From: Calycina herbarum
Lineage: Eukaryota; Ascomycota; Leotiomycetes; Helotiales; Pezizellaceae
Assembly (NCBI GenBank): GCA_001414485.1
Contig: LLEY01000068.1
Span: forward strand, 186,001 to 250,000
Direction of reading: 5' to 3'
DNA length: 64,000 bases
Shown: piece by piece, positions 10,905 through 22,901 of the stretch
How the letters are laid out: the number at the start of each line of letters is the position of its first letter
How positions within the stretch are numbered: position 1 is the stretch's first letter
Notes under the pieces: generated by a model
The model's input: only the letters and a program-made list of their open reading frames with translations
Databases searched by the model: none
What the model was told of the DNA's origin: nothing
Made by a program: the position numbers and the translations under genes

Positions 10905-13900
10905 ATGGACTCTCCTGAAAGCACCATCAACAGGGCTTTCGAGAGGCTCAGGCTATCTATCCAAGAGGAGGACGCTCACGATTGGGATTCTACGGCACCG
11001 AAAGACGTCTGGGCTGCAATACGAGAGATTGACGCTTCGCAAAGGAGACGGCAGTCCGCTCAGAACCTCCGTCGGATTGAGCCATTCATAAGAGGACTGG
11101 AAAAGTATGCAAAGGCAATCGAGATTATTTGCAACGGAACTCCCTATTTGCCATACGTCTGGGTGGGTTGACCCCTAAAATGTCTAAGATGAGGTGCGGT
11201 GCTTAATCGCTGACCAGCTCCCTGTAGGCTCCCATCAAGTTGATGTTACAGGTACACACATTAAGCTTAGAGTGGTGCTGTGAAGCTCATCTCCTCTAGC
11301 TCGCAAGTCAACATCGAGATATTTTCGAGGCACTTCTCTCGGCATATGCTGAAATAGGAGCAGCCCTTCCTCGATTCGATCGATACGAAAAGGCTTTCAG
11401 GGAAAATCCGGAGTTTCAACAAGTTCTAGCCTCAGTATACAAAGACATCTTGGAATTTCACGGTAGGGCCTACAAGTTCTTTCGTCGAAAAGGTACGGAC
11501 CCAGTAATATCAGAATTCTTGTGCGTCTAGCTAATTACAACTGTAGCATGGCACTTGCTTTTTCTTTCCTTGTGGAAGGACTTCAAGGCAAAATTTGCTG
11601 ACATCCTTGAATCTTTGAAAAAGCAACGCGACTTCGTCGACCAAGAAGCCTTGTCAATTGACATCATTGAGTCGAAATTTCACCGGACTAGAATCCAAGA
11701 ACAAATCCAAGAAGCCCAGCAGCAGTCGGCACTGCTTCTGGAAAGCAACGAAAAAATAACAAAGGTCACCCAGTTGCGGCACGCAATGGAATGGTTGGCC
11801 ATTGACGCAGAAGAACAAGAGTGGAATCTCGAACGAATATCACGACGCAGGCATAACGCAACTTGCCAATGGATTTGCAAAGACCCACATATGAGGGCTT
11901 GGTTGAAGAACAACAAGAAGAACCCCATCATTTGGCTCAATGGTAAACCCGGTGCAGGTACGTCCTCTGGTGGAATATTGGTCATCCATAATGTTCTATG
12001 CGACCCTCAATTTCCATGTCGTCGCTGTTCCAGTTTTCTTTGCCGATTGATGGACTAATTTCATACATACATCTCGGTTTTGAGAATTCAGTTCACCCTC
12101 GATATAGAAGACAGTGCATGAAACAATAGCTACGTACACTGACTGGTACAGGAAAAAGTGTTATGTGCTCCTATATTGTGCAAGAGGTTTTCGGCCGTCG
12201 ATCGAACCACACAAATTTCTCCTACTATTTCTGTGATAGTCACGATTTTGGAAATATTTCCACCCGGATTCTGAGAACGATTACACTACAATTGCTCAAA
12301 CGGAATCTCGATCTTGCTTCTTTGATATGTCATGAATATTTATATACTGGTTTGACTTGTGGCACAAGGGAGTTGAGATCATTGATTCTACAATTTCTAC
12401 AAATTGTGCCTTCCACGAAAATTGTTATTGATGGATTGGATGAATGCTCTTACGATGATCAGAAATCTGTACTCAAGGTACTTCGAGGCTTGTGTTCAGA
12501 GGAACATATAGACTGCAAAGTTATGTTCTCGAGTCGCAAGGAAGTCCACATTGGTGACAAGTTGTCGAAGAAACCGCAAATATGTCTCGATAGACGAGAT
12601 GAAGTCGAACTAGACATACATGTCTATGTCAAACACAAAATGATGAAGCTCCGGACCGAGGATAAAGAACTCTTGGATAGAATAGAATCAATTTTGGTGA
12701 AGAAGGCTAATGGTATGATGATTCGTTCCAGTCAATCAATTAACTAGCTAATAATTTTATAGGAATGTTTCTTTGGGTCAGGCTGGTCATAGAAGAGCTC
12801 CGGGATATTTACAATGATGCCGAGTTAGAGGAAAGGGCAAGAGGTCTTCCCAGGGGTCTCAAGCAAGCGTATATCACAAGTTTTCAGAAACTCATGTTCT
12901 CTTGCTAACTCTGTCCAGGTATGGTCGTATTCTCGACCGCATAGCAGATTCCAATGGAAAATCCGACGCAATCAGAATTCTCGAGTGGATGGCATGCTCC
13001 AAGCGAGTATTAAAGAGCTACGAGATTATTGATGGATTAACATTCAAACATGGTTCAACTACTCTCAATGATAAGACGAGAAATCGACGTCAGGTATTGG
13101 ATCTGTGTCGACCGCTTATTGATGACGGGCCTTGGAACACTGTCGACTTCGTACACTTCTCGGCTAAAGAGTAAAGTCCACGCCCTGAGAGGATAGAAAA
13201 TTCACTAACACCTGATTAGATACATACTCGGCGAAAAGACTCGCGACGAAAATCCTTTCCTAAATGTGGAGACTGCACAATATAACGTGGCATTTTCCTG
13301 CGTTGCATATTTGAACACCAGTCTTTGCTTGCTACCAAACGTGACTTCCCAACGAGATCGCGCTGGTATTGTCTTGCAAGGCTTCCATGGTCTACAGTTT
13401 TACGCCAATCAATTCTGGTTTTCACATGTCTTATCATATCTTGGGCGCAGGTCGATTGAAATGCATTTGATTCCTCGGGAACTCATGGTTCAATTGGAAC
13501 TGCTACTTCGATTTCGTAAAGACACAGCTTCTAGGGCAGGCGATCGTTCGGAGTTAATTGATCTTGACCCCGCTGCTCTCGAGCTTCTTAACTTCACGCC
13601 TCAAGTCCAGAGCATGATAATAGAACTTTCGTCATTCAGAACTCAGCTCAAGGAAGGAAAGTTTTTGAAGGGGCAAACAAAATTGGATGACGGGACGTAT
13701 TTGCCTGTATCCCAACTCCCACGCGGGCTAATTATCTATCAGATTTTTTCCACCAAGTGTCCGCCATTGACCCAACTCATTTTAGCACCATCCGTCACTC
13801 ATACCGTCTTACTCTTGAAGCTCTCTTAAGTCACGATTTCCATAACAGTGCGATGATGAGAAATTTTGTAGAGACTTATGGGGCTTCTGCTTTTACATGC

Positions 13901-15124
13901 CGCTTCCTTCACTGCCCAAAGGCAACGGACGGATTCACATCATCCCAACTTCGAGACTCGCATGAGGCAATGCACCAAAAAACATATCGCTGCGCGTATC
14001 AGTCTTGCTTTAGTTTTGGATCGGGGTTTACCTCCAAGAGAGCTTGGACCCAACATAACGATAAGTGGCATCGCGAAGTCGAGGAAATCAATAGCCTTTT
14101 GGATCACATGAAACTAGCTCGAGTGCCGCGTAGAAGATCTCACACCCAGATGGGTGAAAATCAGACCTCGGATCGAGATATACACGAACGACGCGCGTCC
14201 AGAACGAGTCAAGAGGGGACTGATCTATCTGATGATAACTCCGGTCGAATGTTTTCCACCACAGAAGTAAACCAACACTTCAAAACGTTTGACAATATAC
14301 CTCCCCCAATTACGAGCCCTTGGTTTCCTTCTGGCCCGACTGAAGAGCTTGATTCTCAACGGCCTTCGCTTCAAAAAAATCAATCTCGGGGAAGTGTGTC
14401 TGCCGGGCCACCTTTTCAGCAAGAAATGCCACTGCAAGGTCCAAGGAATCCGAATAGACAACATCGTTTTACGCCACAAGAATGCGCGCGAGCAACAGAC
14501 ATTGTCATTGGTTTTATGAAGAAAACGACAAATGAAGTGAATAGTCAAAGGAGAGATAGACTAGTCAACCAAATGACCCCTCAGGAGCTGGATATCCTCG
14601 AGAAGAAGGGATTTGATCCTCTGTTCGTATATTACCAACAGTTGGCTTTAACACCAATTCGGAACCAGAAAATAGCCACCAATGGAAAAGAAATACAGGA
14701 GACTTTGAGAAGTCAAACGCACGAAACACCAGGGGATATACCTAGTGACATAAATGGTGCTGAAGCAATTATAGTTGAAACAGGCTCATTGGTCTTCCAA
14801 ACGCTAGCTTATGATTTAGGTGTGGAGGGTACCAACTTCGACATTAAACCAAAAGGAAGTAACCGTAAACCTAGGGTTTCGAGAGCACACGATAGAACTC
14901 CATTTTTACCACACCAGCCAGCGGATCCAAAACAGCATGAAGATAGGAAACAACCGGCACCATCTACTTATGATCTGGAAGCGTTGTTGAAAAATACCAC
15001 GTCTGACGATAGAAGATTTCCATCGACAACACCACATTACTTTGATAATTTGAAAGATAACACGAGAACGGGCGAATCAGTTTCTAGGTATGACAGCCCA
15101 GATTCAAGGCAGAGCATTGGATAA
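10905..15124 (+). CDS. NLR-like STAND NTPase: DUF7708-like, NACHT-type, zinc-finger region
   Basis: Nine exons can be placed: 10905-11162, 11229-11252, 11300-11492, 11547-11957, 12152-12712, 12763-12868, 12919-13170, 13220-13696 and 13786-15124. They sum to 1,207 codons including stop. Residues of about 40-170 resemble the DUF7708-type N-terminus of fungal NACHT proteins. The P-loop GKPGAGKS (about 290-297) is split by an intron, and a Walker-B-like KIVIDGLDEC lies near 385. The C-terminal part has C/H pairs (TCRFLHCPKATDGF, YRCAYQSC, WTQHNDKWH) typical of the zinc-finger tail in this family. Exon 2 is only 24 nt. The 13697-13785 intron is the only canonical one that restores frame; an indel near 13745 is the alternative. 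Likely an intracellular sensor in allorecognition or defence. The C-terminus appears truncated. Confidence 0.75.
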
Positions 15125-15708
15125 CCTATGTACCTAGCACCGGAGAAGATCCTACATATCTGAACTCCCAAAATTCTAAACAGAAGAGTCTCCGTCGTCG
15201 GCCAAAAATGGAGTTTTCGAATGAGGATCTGTCTCCATTGACACAATTTACAGCTCAACAGACATCATCTTCATTTATGCCTCAGCTCAATCTTTCTCAC
15301 GCTTACGGTACTGAGATTCGGTCATCACAGTACGGCAATCCTTCTCCCAGTCCGTCTAAAATGGCATCACCAAGTACCTCAAACTCTGGATTGAAGAACA
15401 AAAAGCGGATACACGATGCTGACGAACCCCTTCCTCGACAACCAGCATCAAACATCCAACGGCAAGCACTACAAAGCTCAGATATAAGCGGTTCTAAACC
15501 ACTAGGCTAGGAGAATGGTTGCAATGGTCGTCAATTTTCCACATTCAGCCAATTGCTACGCCATCAGCGAGAGAAAACCCCACCTCCCTGTCCGAGTTGT
15601 GGCGAAAAGTTTGCGACAGTAATCGCACGAAACGGCCATATGGCACTCAACAATTGCAAGGTACGCTGGGAGAAATTTGATTATGATGGGTCTCTTATCG
15701 AGCTGTGA
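15125..15708 (+). pseudogene. decayed 3' end of the NLR-like gene (C2H2 remnant)
   Basis: After the TAA at 15122-15124, coding-like sequence resumes in another frame (ITYVPSTGEDPTYL onward), runs to an in-frame TAG at 15508-15510, then continues in the same frame with paired-cysteine zinc-finger text (CNGRQFSTF..LLRHQ, PCPSCGEKF..GHMALNNC) to a TGA at 15706-15708. A frameshift near 15115-15125 and one nonsense codon therefore separate a C2H2-like tail from the main gene. Alternatively the lost tail is a natural truncation allele. Confidence 0.6.
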
Positions 15709-16081
15709 ATGAGTTCGGACTTTTTTACGAGACTGTGAATGTGGCGTCATCAGGCGAGGTTGGTGCTAGTTACGATCGACTAGGGATATCTAAGAAAACA
15801 AATCATGCCCTCTTCAGTGCATTTGTTGTATACGAACTAGTGAGTCCGTCAACTTAAATCTCTGTGCCTTGTGCCTTCGTTAAGATCAGACAACTAGTTG
15901 CTGCAATCTCCCCTCGCTATACCATCATTTACAAAAATCCATCACATCATGCATAGCCCACAACGCCCCATCACAAATAGAAGTTACCTAAGAGATTCAA
16001 ACGCAATCTCAATACACCTTTGCTTGAGCCTCTCAAGCAAAAGCCCCTAAATTCTCTTCCATCCAGCATAATAACATGAAA
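15709..16081. other. convergent intergenic region
   Basis: 373 bp between the convergent 3' ends of the NLR-like and HET-domain genes. Nothing specific is recognised. Confidence 0.4.
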
Positions 16082-18557
16082 TCACACAAGCCTAATAACC
16101 TGCGCCTCAACCCTTTCCAACCCCTCAAAATCCGTAATCGCTCGTAATTCATTCAAATAAAGATTCCCTGGTCCCGCATCCGCTTCGTTCCTTGCAAAAT
16201 CCCAAGTCCTACTCTCCTCACTCTCTACAAATTTTAGAAACCCATCATAGAGACGATCCCATCGCTCCCTGTCCTCCAATGTATCCCCGAAACTGGGCCA
16301 AATCTTGTATGTCAGTGCAAGAAATAAAGTCGCCAAATAATCTTTTGAATTTAACTTGTTACTTTTTGTGATTCCGACTCGACGATAGGAAACAGTCCGG
16401 CTATCGTTTCCCTGACCATCACCATGCTTGCTCTTGCAAAGTATAAGACCACTTAGGATTGCGATGCCTTGTCGCATAAGGGGGAGGAAGTAGAACTGTG
16501 TGGTGTCAGGCTCCTTGAGAGGACTATCGAGGTATACTTCGAGATCGACGGAGTAGGGGCTAGTGCGAATAGGCGAGGCGATACGTCCTTCCCGCTCAGC
16601 GGGTGTTCGATGTCGTCTGCATGATATCGGGAAACTGAGAATGCCATTCATAATCCATGGAGGGGGAAGTTTAAACAGTATTCCCATTCCTTCTATCCAT
16701 CCCCCCTTTATTTGACCGGTAGGATCATCACCAACAAACTCCATCTCCACATCAAGAACTCGAAACAAACTCCTCTAATCAGAAATTAGCACACATCCAC
16801 CAATCAAAACACAGGCAACAAACATACCGGTTTCCCGTAAAACAATCTAGGAAAAGAGACAACTCGCTTAACAGAAGCCCACGACCAACTCGGTGCGCAA
16901 TACTCCCCCGGTCTCGCCACGTACCCATCAGAAGAATTCTTAGCCGCCCATAAAAGTCCAATGCCAAGATCCCTCCTCCAAAGACCAGCGATATATATAT
17001 CTTTCAACACCGCCCGGTATCTTTTCGCCAGAGCGGATAGGGCTATCAACTTATCGTTCTCTTTCGTCAAAGCTCTCGTAGAATAATTCTCAACAAGCTT
17101 ATACCAATTCGTCACAACTTCAGTTGTATCTGAACTGTTCTGTACCCCTCGCTTCGTCGTCTTGTGCCTGAAATAACCCTCTAAATGCGCATTGGTGAAG
17201 TTATTTTGGAAGGTTGCGAGTTGATCGCATTCCCAGAAGACTCCATTCGTGCCAAAATGCAATATCCGCGGTGATAAAACGCGTTCCTGTAGTGTCCAAG
17301 CCCGTTTGGCAAGAGGACCGTGAGATTCGTACTCGAGGGAGACCTCGTCTGAAGATGCATTGAGCCAAAGAAGTCCACTGTTTGGGAATGAGATGCATTT
17401 TGGTTGTCTCAATGGGGCTTGGATAAAGCAGCCTGTATTTCCATTTTTTGCGCCGTCTGCTGCGATGGTGCATACGGCATGCTCGTAGACATTTCCCATG
17501 ATGGAGGATTCGTGGCGCCAGTCTTCTAAAGAGTCTTGGATGATACACATTGAGTCAATCCAAAGAAACGATACTAGCCAAAAATCAGCAAAAATGGTCA
17601 TTTGGAATCTGGTGTGTGTTTGGAATCAAGGAAAGTAGAGCAGGTAAGGGATAAAACACATCAGTATCAAAAGCTCTAAAAGTGGTGTAGAAAACATGAT
17701 GAGCTATCTCGCGACTACAGAGCAAAACAAAAAGCATAATACAAAGCAAGGACCTAGAATTGAGAGGGTAGAATAACCTTTAAGCCAACCAGCTATCAAA
17801 ACAGCATCCTGAAAGGTCTTCGGTAATTGAGATTGAGGAATATACTCCTTCGTGTCATCGATATTCTCAGTGGTCAACTTGAGAATTGACCCATCACCCC
17901 AACAATGACTCAATGCAACATAGCGACTGCCACTTTGAATTTCAGTCCCGTCAACTAATCGCAGAGAAGGAATGGTGTCGTCCCAGGTGATCTGAATCAA
18001 TCTCGTTGGGTGCCATGGTTCATTATTAACTCGACATTTGCCATGATTTTCCATGCAGTTTTGAAATGTCGCGATCGAAAAGCTCTTGCTCGATGGAAGT
18101 GGGAAATCTTCCAGGCCCAAATTCTTGCTCAATTTATTTGGAAGTTCTGATTACCGGTAAGCGTCATACTCGAGATGCAGGTGTTTAAAGGCATACCTTC
18201 GAACTCGACTGTCGTCTTCAAACGATAAGAACAAGCCAGAGTTAGGCGTTTGCTGATCCTATCCCTAACCTGCACAGCTAAATAGTTCCCCATAACAGTT
18301 AATTCAGCGCCTGAGATATCTGCTTTCCTCATTTCGGCTTGTAATTTCGGTGCACTGGAAGTGCAGAATGCACATCCTTTGTTCACAGAATCTTGCAAGG
18401 ACTCGGGGGTTTTGTGATACAGAAGATTCTTGTAACAAGAGTTAGGTTTGGCGAATCCAGTTGGAAGAAGGGAAAACATTTCCACACATAGTTCACAGAG
18501 CTTCTGGACGAATTTGTCGCTCTGGAAAGCCATCATTCCGTGAGTCTTTGGGCGCAT
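16082..18557 (-). CDS. HET-domain (heterokaryon incompatibility) protein
   Basis: Four exons: 18170-18557, 17778-18107, 16828-17573 and 16082-16774. Introns are 62, 204 and 53 bp, and the sum is exactly 719 codons (718 aa). The HET signature is clear: YVALSHCWGD, LPKTFQDAV, FLWIDSMCIIQDS..DW, MGNVYEHAVCTIAA, the GPLAKRAWTLQERVLSPR block and FWECD. A cysteine-rich segment (LCELCVEMF, GCAFCTSS) precedes the domain, as in many HET proteins. HET domains trigger incompatibility cell death when activated, and related folds are NADases or nucleases in some TIR-like contexts. It converges on the NLR-like gene, suggesting a functional pair. A downstream ATG (18536, MAFQ) is an alternative start. Confidence 0.88.
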
Positions 18558-19714
18558 TGGGTCGAGCCATGTGTTGGTTTACTGCATGGAATACTGAGCC
18601 AAAAAGAAGAATATTGAGGGAGCTCATATCGAGTTAGCAACCCCTTTGGGCGAAGAAGAGAATGTCAGCTTACTTGCTCGATGTTAAGAATATGTGGGAA
18701 AATCAAGGATGCGGATTCCAGGGATGCAACACCTCAGGCACCACCCCTCCATCATCAATAGTTTAATGACCACACGACGGGCATTCCTCTTGTACGATAT
18801 CCGAATAGCTTCATTTTCTATCCATCTCAAGCCACAGTCATCGCCACATCATCCCCTCATTGACACCGTGCCACGACCCCGCATTTCACAATAACATAAA
18901 CTCGTGAGCCACTCGCCAAAACCCCACCAAAAATCGGCGTTTCATCACTTAATTTGTTCAACACTACAAATTAACATAGGACTAATAACTACACTCTGCT
19001 CTCTTAGCTTACTGGGTTTGTTTTCCTCATATTGTTGTTAATAACGTTCTCAGCATATAATTTGGTGGGAAATCGCTAGCCCACGAGTTTTGACCCCCAC
19101 CCCCTCTGGCATGGTCTATAGAGCTCCAATTACCCTATATTCTTCTCAAACTCGACTTTTATCTGATTACAAACTCTGAGGTATATCGAATACACTTTCT
19201 ACCTCACTATTTTCTCCTAGATTTAGAGCTACAGATAGCAGAAATTTCTACTCTCTTACTCGAGTTATTTGTCTAATGTCGGAATATCATTTCCTCGAGA
19301 CGCTTATTTAGGCTTCTACGGCTTAAATATAAACTAGCCTGTAAGGATGTTTTTAAGGGTTCAGTAGACGGGGGCGCTTATGTTTACAGCAAGAAAATAA
19401 AGTCAAATGCATAGGGCCTTGTTGGCTGTATAATTATTCAATTTATTCTGAATTTTATTTGGGAGCTGTTTGGTGGCGCGACTCATCCCAACATTCGTCG
19501 AGAGTTTCATAGAAATAGGGACAAGAGACATCGAAGTTTTATCCTTGTCCACACTACGCAATACTTCGGACATACCTCCCGCCCACCAATCCAAACCTTG
19601 GTGAAAGGTTATGGTGCCTCTTCTCAACAGAAACATTTGCCTGCTGGATGGAGAATCCTTGTTTGTGCAATTCCACATGCTTGTAAAGTTTGGTATAAAT
19701 TGGAAACAGAAGCA
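18558..19714. other. intergenic region
   Basis: About 1.16 kb between the HET-domain start and the 3' end of the RRP43 gene. Only short uninformative frames are present; no RNA gene or repeat is recognised. Confidence 0.4.
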
Positions 19715-20761
19715 TCATCCATTGAGTATACTACTGAGCTCTACCGATCTCTTTTCCGCCAACTTCACAATATCCTTCATCTCATCCTTCCCCACAATCG
19801 TTCCTCCAACCTTTGTGATATTTAAAATCTTGGTCTTTTCCGCCGAACAGTCTACCACGACAGTAACAGTCTCATCGCACAGGGACTCCTCAAACGTATC
19901 AGGGTCGATCAAAATCCAATATCTCTTGTCTTTTGAATTTGCCTGTTCCTTTGCTTTGAACACCAATGCCGTGACTGCTATTGGAAGCCCATTGAGCGAT
20001 AATTTTTTCGACTCCGCCACCGAATCGTCGCATAATATCATCTCTCGATCTGGATCCCAATATGCCTTTGGTAATCGTACATTCTTCAACGCCGACATGA
20101 CCGCCGCCCATGCCGCATCAAAAGGGTTGCCGTCCAGGGAAATGAACAGAATGTCGATATATAGCGTCCAGAATGCCTTTATTTCCGGCCCCGCGGTTTC
20201 GTCTTCTTCGTCCTCCCCATCGTCCTCCATCTTATCTGGATCGCTAATATTGGGTGGTTGATACCATATCCTCAAATCCTCCCTCTCCACCAAGTTGCTA
20301 GAATGTAACAACGAGTAGATCTTCGTGCTCAACCCCTGCGCCAACGTACTAGGTGGTTGCCCAGGCATAAAAGCAGGTGAACACCCAGTAGCAAGTTCAA
20401 TATTCGGAACCAGCAGATCCAACTGTTTGACTTCGTTGTACCCCGCGCCCGACGAGGGCTCTGCCATTGCCTTGTCCGGACGATAGCCAGCCACATTGCT
20501 TGCCAGCAGTATTTCACCTCGAATACCACATACCACCGTCGTATCGCCTATTCGTACTACCGCGCTGCCTTCGGCGTGTGTGAGAGAGCCATTGTTGATG
20601 TGGGGGGTTCGGAATTGGGTTGCGGTTCGGCCGTTTGCGCGCGTTGGTGTTGAGGTCGCGGAGGATGGTTGGAGATGCGCGAGGAGGTAGGGGTGAGGGG
20701 AGAGCTTCGCAAAGGTTTCGCGGGGGAAGGAGAGGGATGATTGAGGGGCTGTTGAGGTCAT
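19715..20761 (-). CDS. RRP43: exosome complex subunit RRP43 (RNase PH-like)
   Basis: Uninterrupted 348-aa frame. The RNase PH-fold landmarks of the Rrp43/EXOSC8 subunit are present: an N-terminal FAKLSPHPYLLAHL, GRTATQFRTPHIN, the HAEGSAVVRIGDTTVVCGIRGE strand pattern, FWTLYIDILFISLDGNPFDAAWAAVMSAL, LNGLPIAVTALVF and a late WILIDPDTFEES. Rrp43 is a non-catalytic ring subunit of the nuclear and cytoplasmic RNA exosome, working in 3'-5' RNA processing and decay. An acidic insertion (EDDGEDEEDE) lies near residue 190. Length fits the family. The gene is divergent from the ferric reductase gene 2.1 kb away. Confidence 0.9.
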   Translation of the reverse strand: MTSTAPQSSLSFPRETFAKLSPHPYLLAHLQPSSATSTPTRANGRTATQFRTPHINNGSLTHAEGSAVVRIGDTTVVCGIRGEILLASNVAGYRPDKAMAEPSSGAGYNEVKQLDLLVPNIELATGCSPAFMPGQPPSTLAQGLSTKIYSLLHSSNLVEREDLRIWYQPPNISDPDKMEDDGEDEEDETAGPEIKAFWTLYIDILFISLDGNPFDAAWAAVMSALKNVRLPKAYWDPDREMILCDDSVAESKKLSLNGLPIAVTALVFKAKEQANSKDKRYWILIDPDTFEESLCDETVTVVVDCSAEKTKILNITKVGGTIVGKDEMKDIVKLAEKRSVELSSILNG

Positions 20762-22901
20762 ACTGGCGGTCTTGTCTGGTAATTGAGAGCTGAGCTTCCT
20801 TGTGGTGTTCTGCCTTGCGGGAAGATATAAAGTTGCTTTCTACTTTTTAGTGGGGCTTAACTCTTTTAGCCAACCACAACATTTCTTGACGAGGCTACCC
20901 ATTTTCACAAGGCTAGCACCCTTTGAAGGTATCTAATCTTTCTAATCTTTCTCCTTCTCAATCTTTATTTATATCAAAATCAATACTCTGTCTATTGTTA
21001 TATACTTGCCGCCTCTACCCCCCTCCAACTATTGCTGACTCCTCTTTCCGAGCCAGCGTTGGGAATTTGGTGCCCGTTTGGACTGGTTGGACTGAGGCTT
21101 TCACATTCAAGCCTCCTCGTTTTCCATTTATGCCTTCTCTGCACAGTTGTTGGAATTGTTTGATCCTACGGTCTGTACAACGACAACTGACGTCGTACTC
21201 CGGTCCCACGAAACACCAACACTGGTGGCGGGTTGCGAACCAGATCAAGTGATTGTCGTTTGCCTTTGAGTTCGCTTCCTCTTTCCATCTCGATCACCTC
21301 GATCGTGTAAGCGATGCCATCCCACTGCCGATGGCGAATTCTTCATTGCTGACTGCGTTATTATGCGGTCAGTCATAAGAGCCGTTGCAGACTACAGAAA
21401 CTATACTTTCTTCTTCATCCGTTCATTGTTTCCGTCCGGGGCGATTAGAGAGATTGCGAAATGGAGAGCAGCAGTTGCAGGCGGTAAACTCAGCGTTTCA
21501 ACTTTCAATAACATATATTTCGTCGACCGCTTTAGTGTGGCTCTTTTCCTGACTTTTCCTTATCGATGAATGGAGGTTCCCATCACCATCATGTGTCTGC
21601 CAAGCGAAAACTCCTCCTTCGGGAAGCCGGGCGTCTCGGACCGCCAGCTGGCTCAAGAATGACTGCAAGGGCTTCGCCAGGGGAGCTGTGAAGCGAGGGA
21701 ACAGATCCAATCATGATCAATGTGTTACCGCCGAGCCATATATTGGAGAACCTTGGAGAAAACCTCCCAGCCTTCGCATTGGTTCAACATCTGCTGCCTT
21801 CATCACAACCATTGCTCGCGCAGAAGCTGTGATTCGTTGATATGAAATGCCGCAAAAGGTCAAGAGAGGGACCGGAGGGTTGAAAAGCCTGACTGAGCAT
21901 GGCCAAATATGACCAAGAGTTGCAGTGCAGCTTGCTCAAATCTGGAAATCTCCTCGTAGTCCAGAATCTCGCTGACCGTTCTAAGCAGGACACATTTGTT
22001 CAAGTGAAAGCCAGAGAGCAACGGACCGCATCTGACAGCGGCGCGAGTGGGAAAAAGTGACGGCTCGTACCTAACAGGAGGAAGCCCCGGTACAAAGTAC
22101 TTGCACTGCGAAATGTGCCCTGTCTGTGACTTGCATTTGCGTTGTGATAACGGCAAATCGAGGACTAGCGTCCCCAAAAGACAGGCATTGATCAACACCA
22201 GATCGCCATCAACCGCCGAGTCATCCACATCATTTTCAATCCCATGAGAAGCACCTCGAGCATGCCCAATGTGATTTTACTGGCTATTTTTCATCCCTGT
22301 TGAGCTCGCATTATGCCATAGGAATTCTCGCTTCAATTGCAAATCAATAAGTCTGGCGGTTGGGGTGATAGAGGGGCACTTCTTGCATTTTTTGGGTCGC
22401 AAGGTAGTACGAACGGCCGACCGCGACCCTTCCCCACACCGTACTCGAGTTCATATACATAGACCGGATTGGCAGTCTGACGCTGACCACCTCACGCTTT
22501 ATCCGTGGTGCAACCCATTGCTCCGTATGTTTTGCTGTCCGTTTTCCCAGCCCTCACAACACTCGCTATCTACCAGTCAATAATAGAAGAAGAGTCTGGA
22601 ATTCTTCTCACTATCGCCCTCTAAACCGTCTGTTTCGATTTCGAGTTGCTCCATCATCCAATTCCGAGCGCAAAAACGATAGAATACCGATGGAGAAGGT
22701 CCTCTAATTTTTAGATTTGGGAGACGAACGTTCCACGGCAAAGATTCACGTATTCTGTTTAGTTGTAGCCAGCATCGACAAACTCATGTTCCCTGTCAGG
22801 ATAAAAGACATCTAGATTTGGGAGTACAAAATCATTGTCGCCCCCAAACTTCATTGTACGATTAGACTTCAAGCAGCTAGATTTTCGGAATCCAAACGAC
22901 A
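20762..22901. promoter_or_regulatory. long divergent intergenic region, RRP43 / ferric reductase
   Basis: 2.1 kb between divergent genes. Short frames on both strands look non-coding. GATA cores occur, for example in GTGATAGAG near 22363, but no full ATCWGATAA iron-GATA site was found. A long 5' leader for the ferric reductase is possible. Confidence 0.35.

Noticed and set aside
21860..22228. Minus-strand 122-residue frame in the RRP43/ferric reductase gap
   Set aside because: Lies in a probable promoter and leader region, with no recognisable features.
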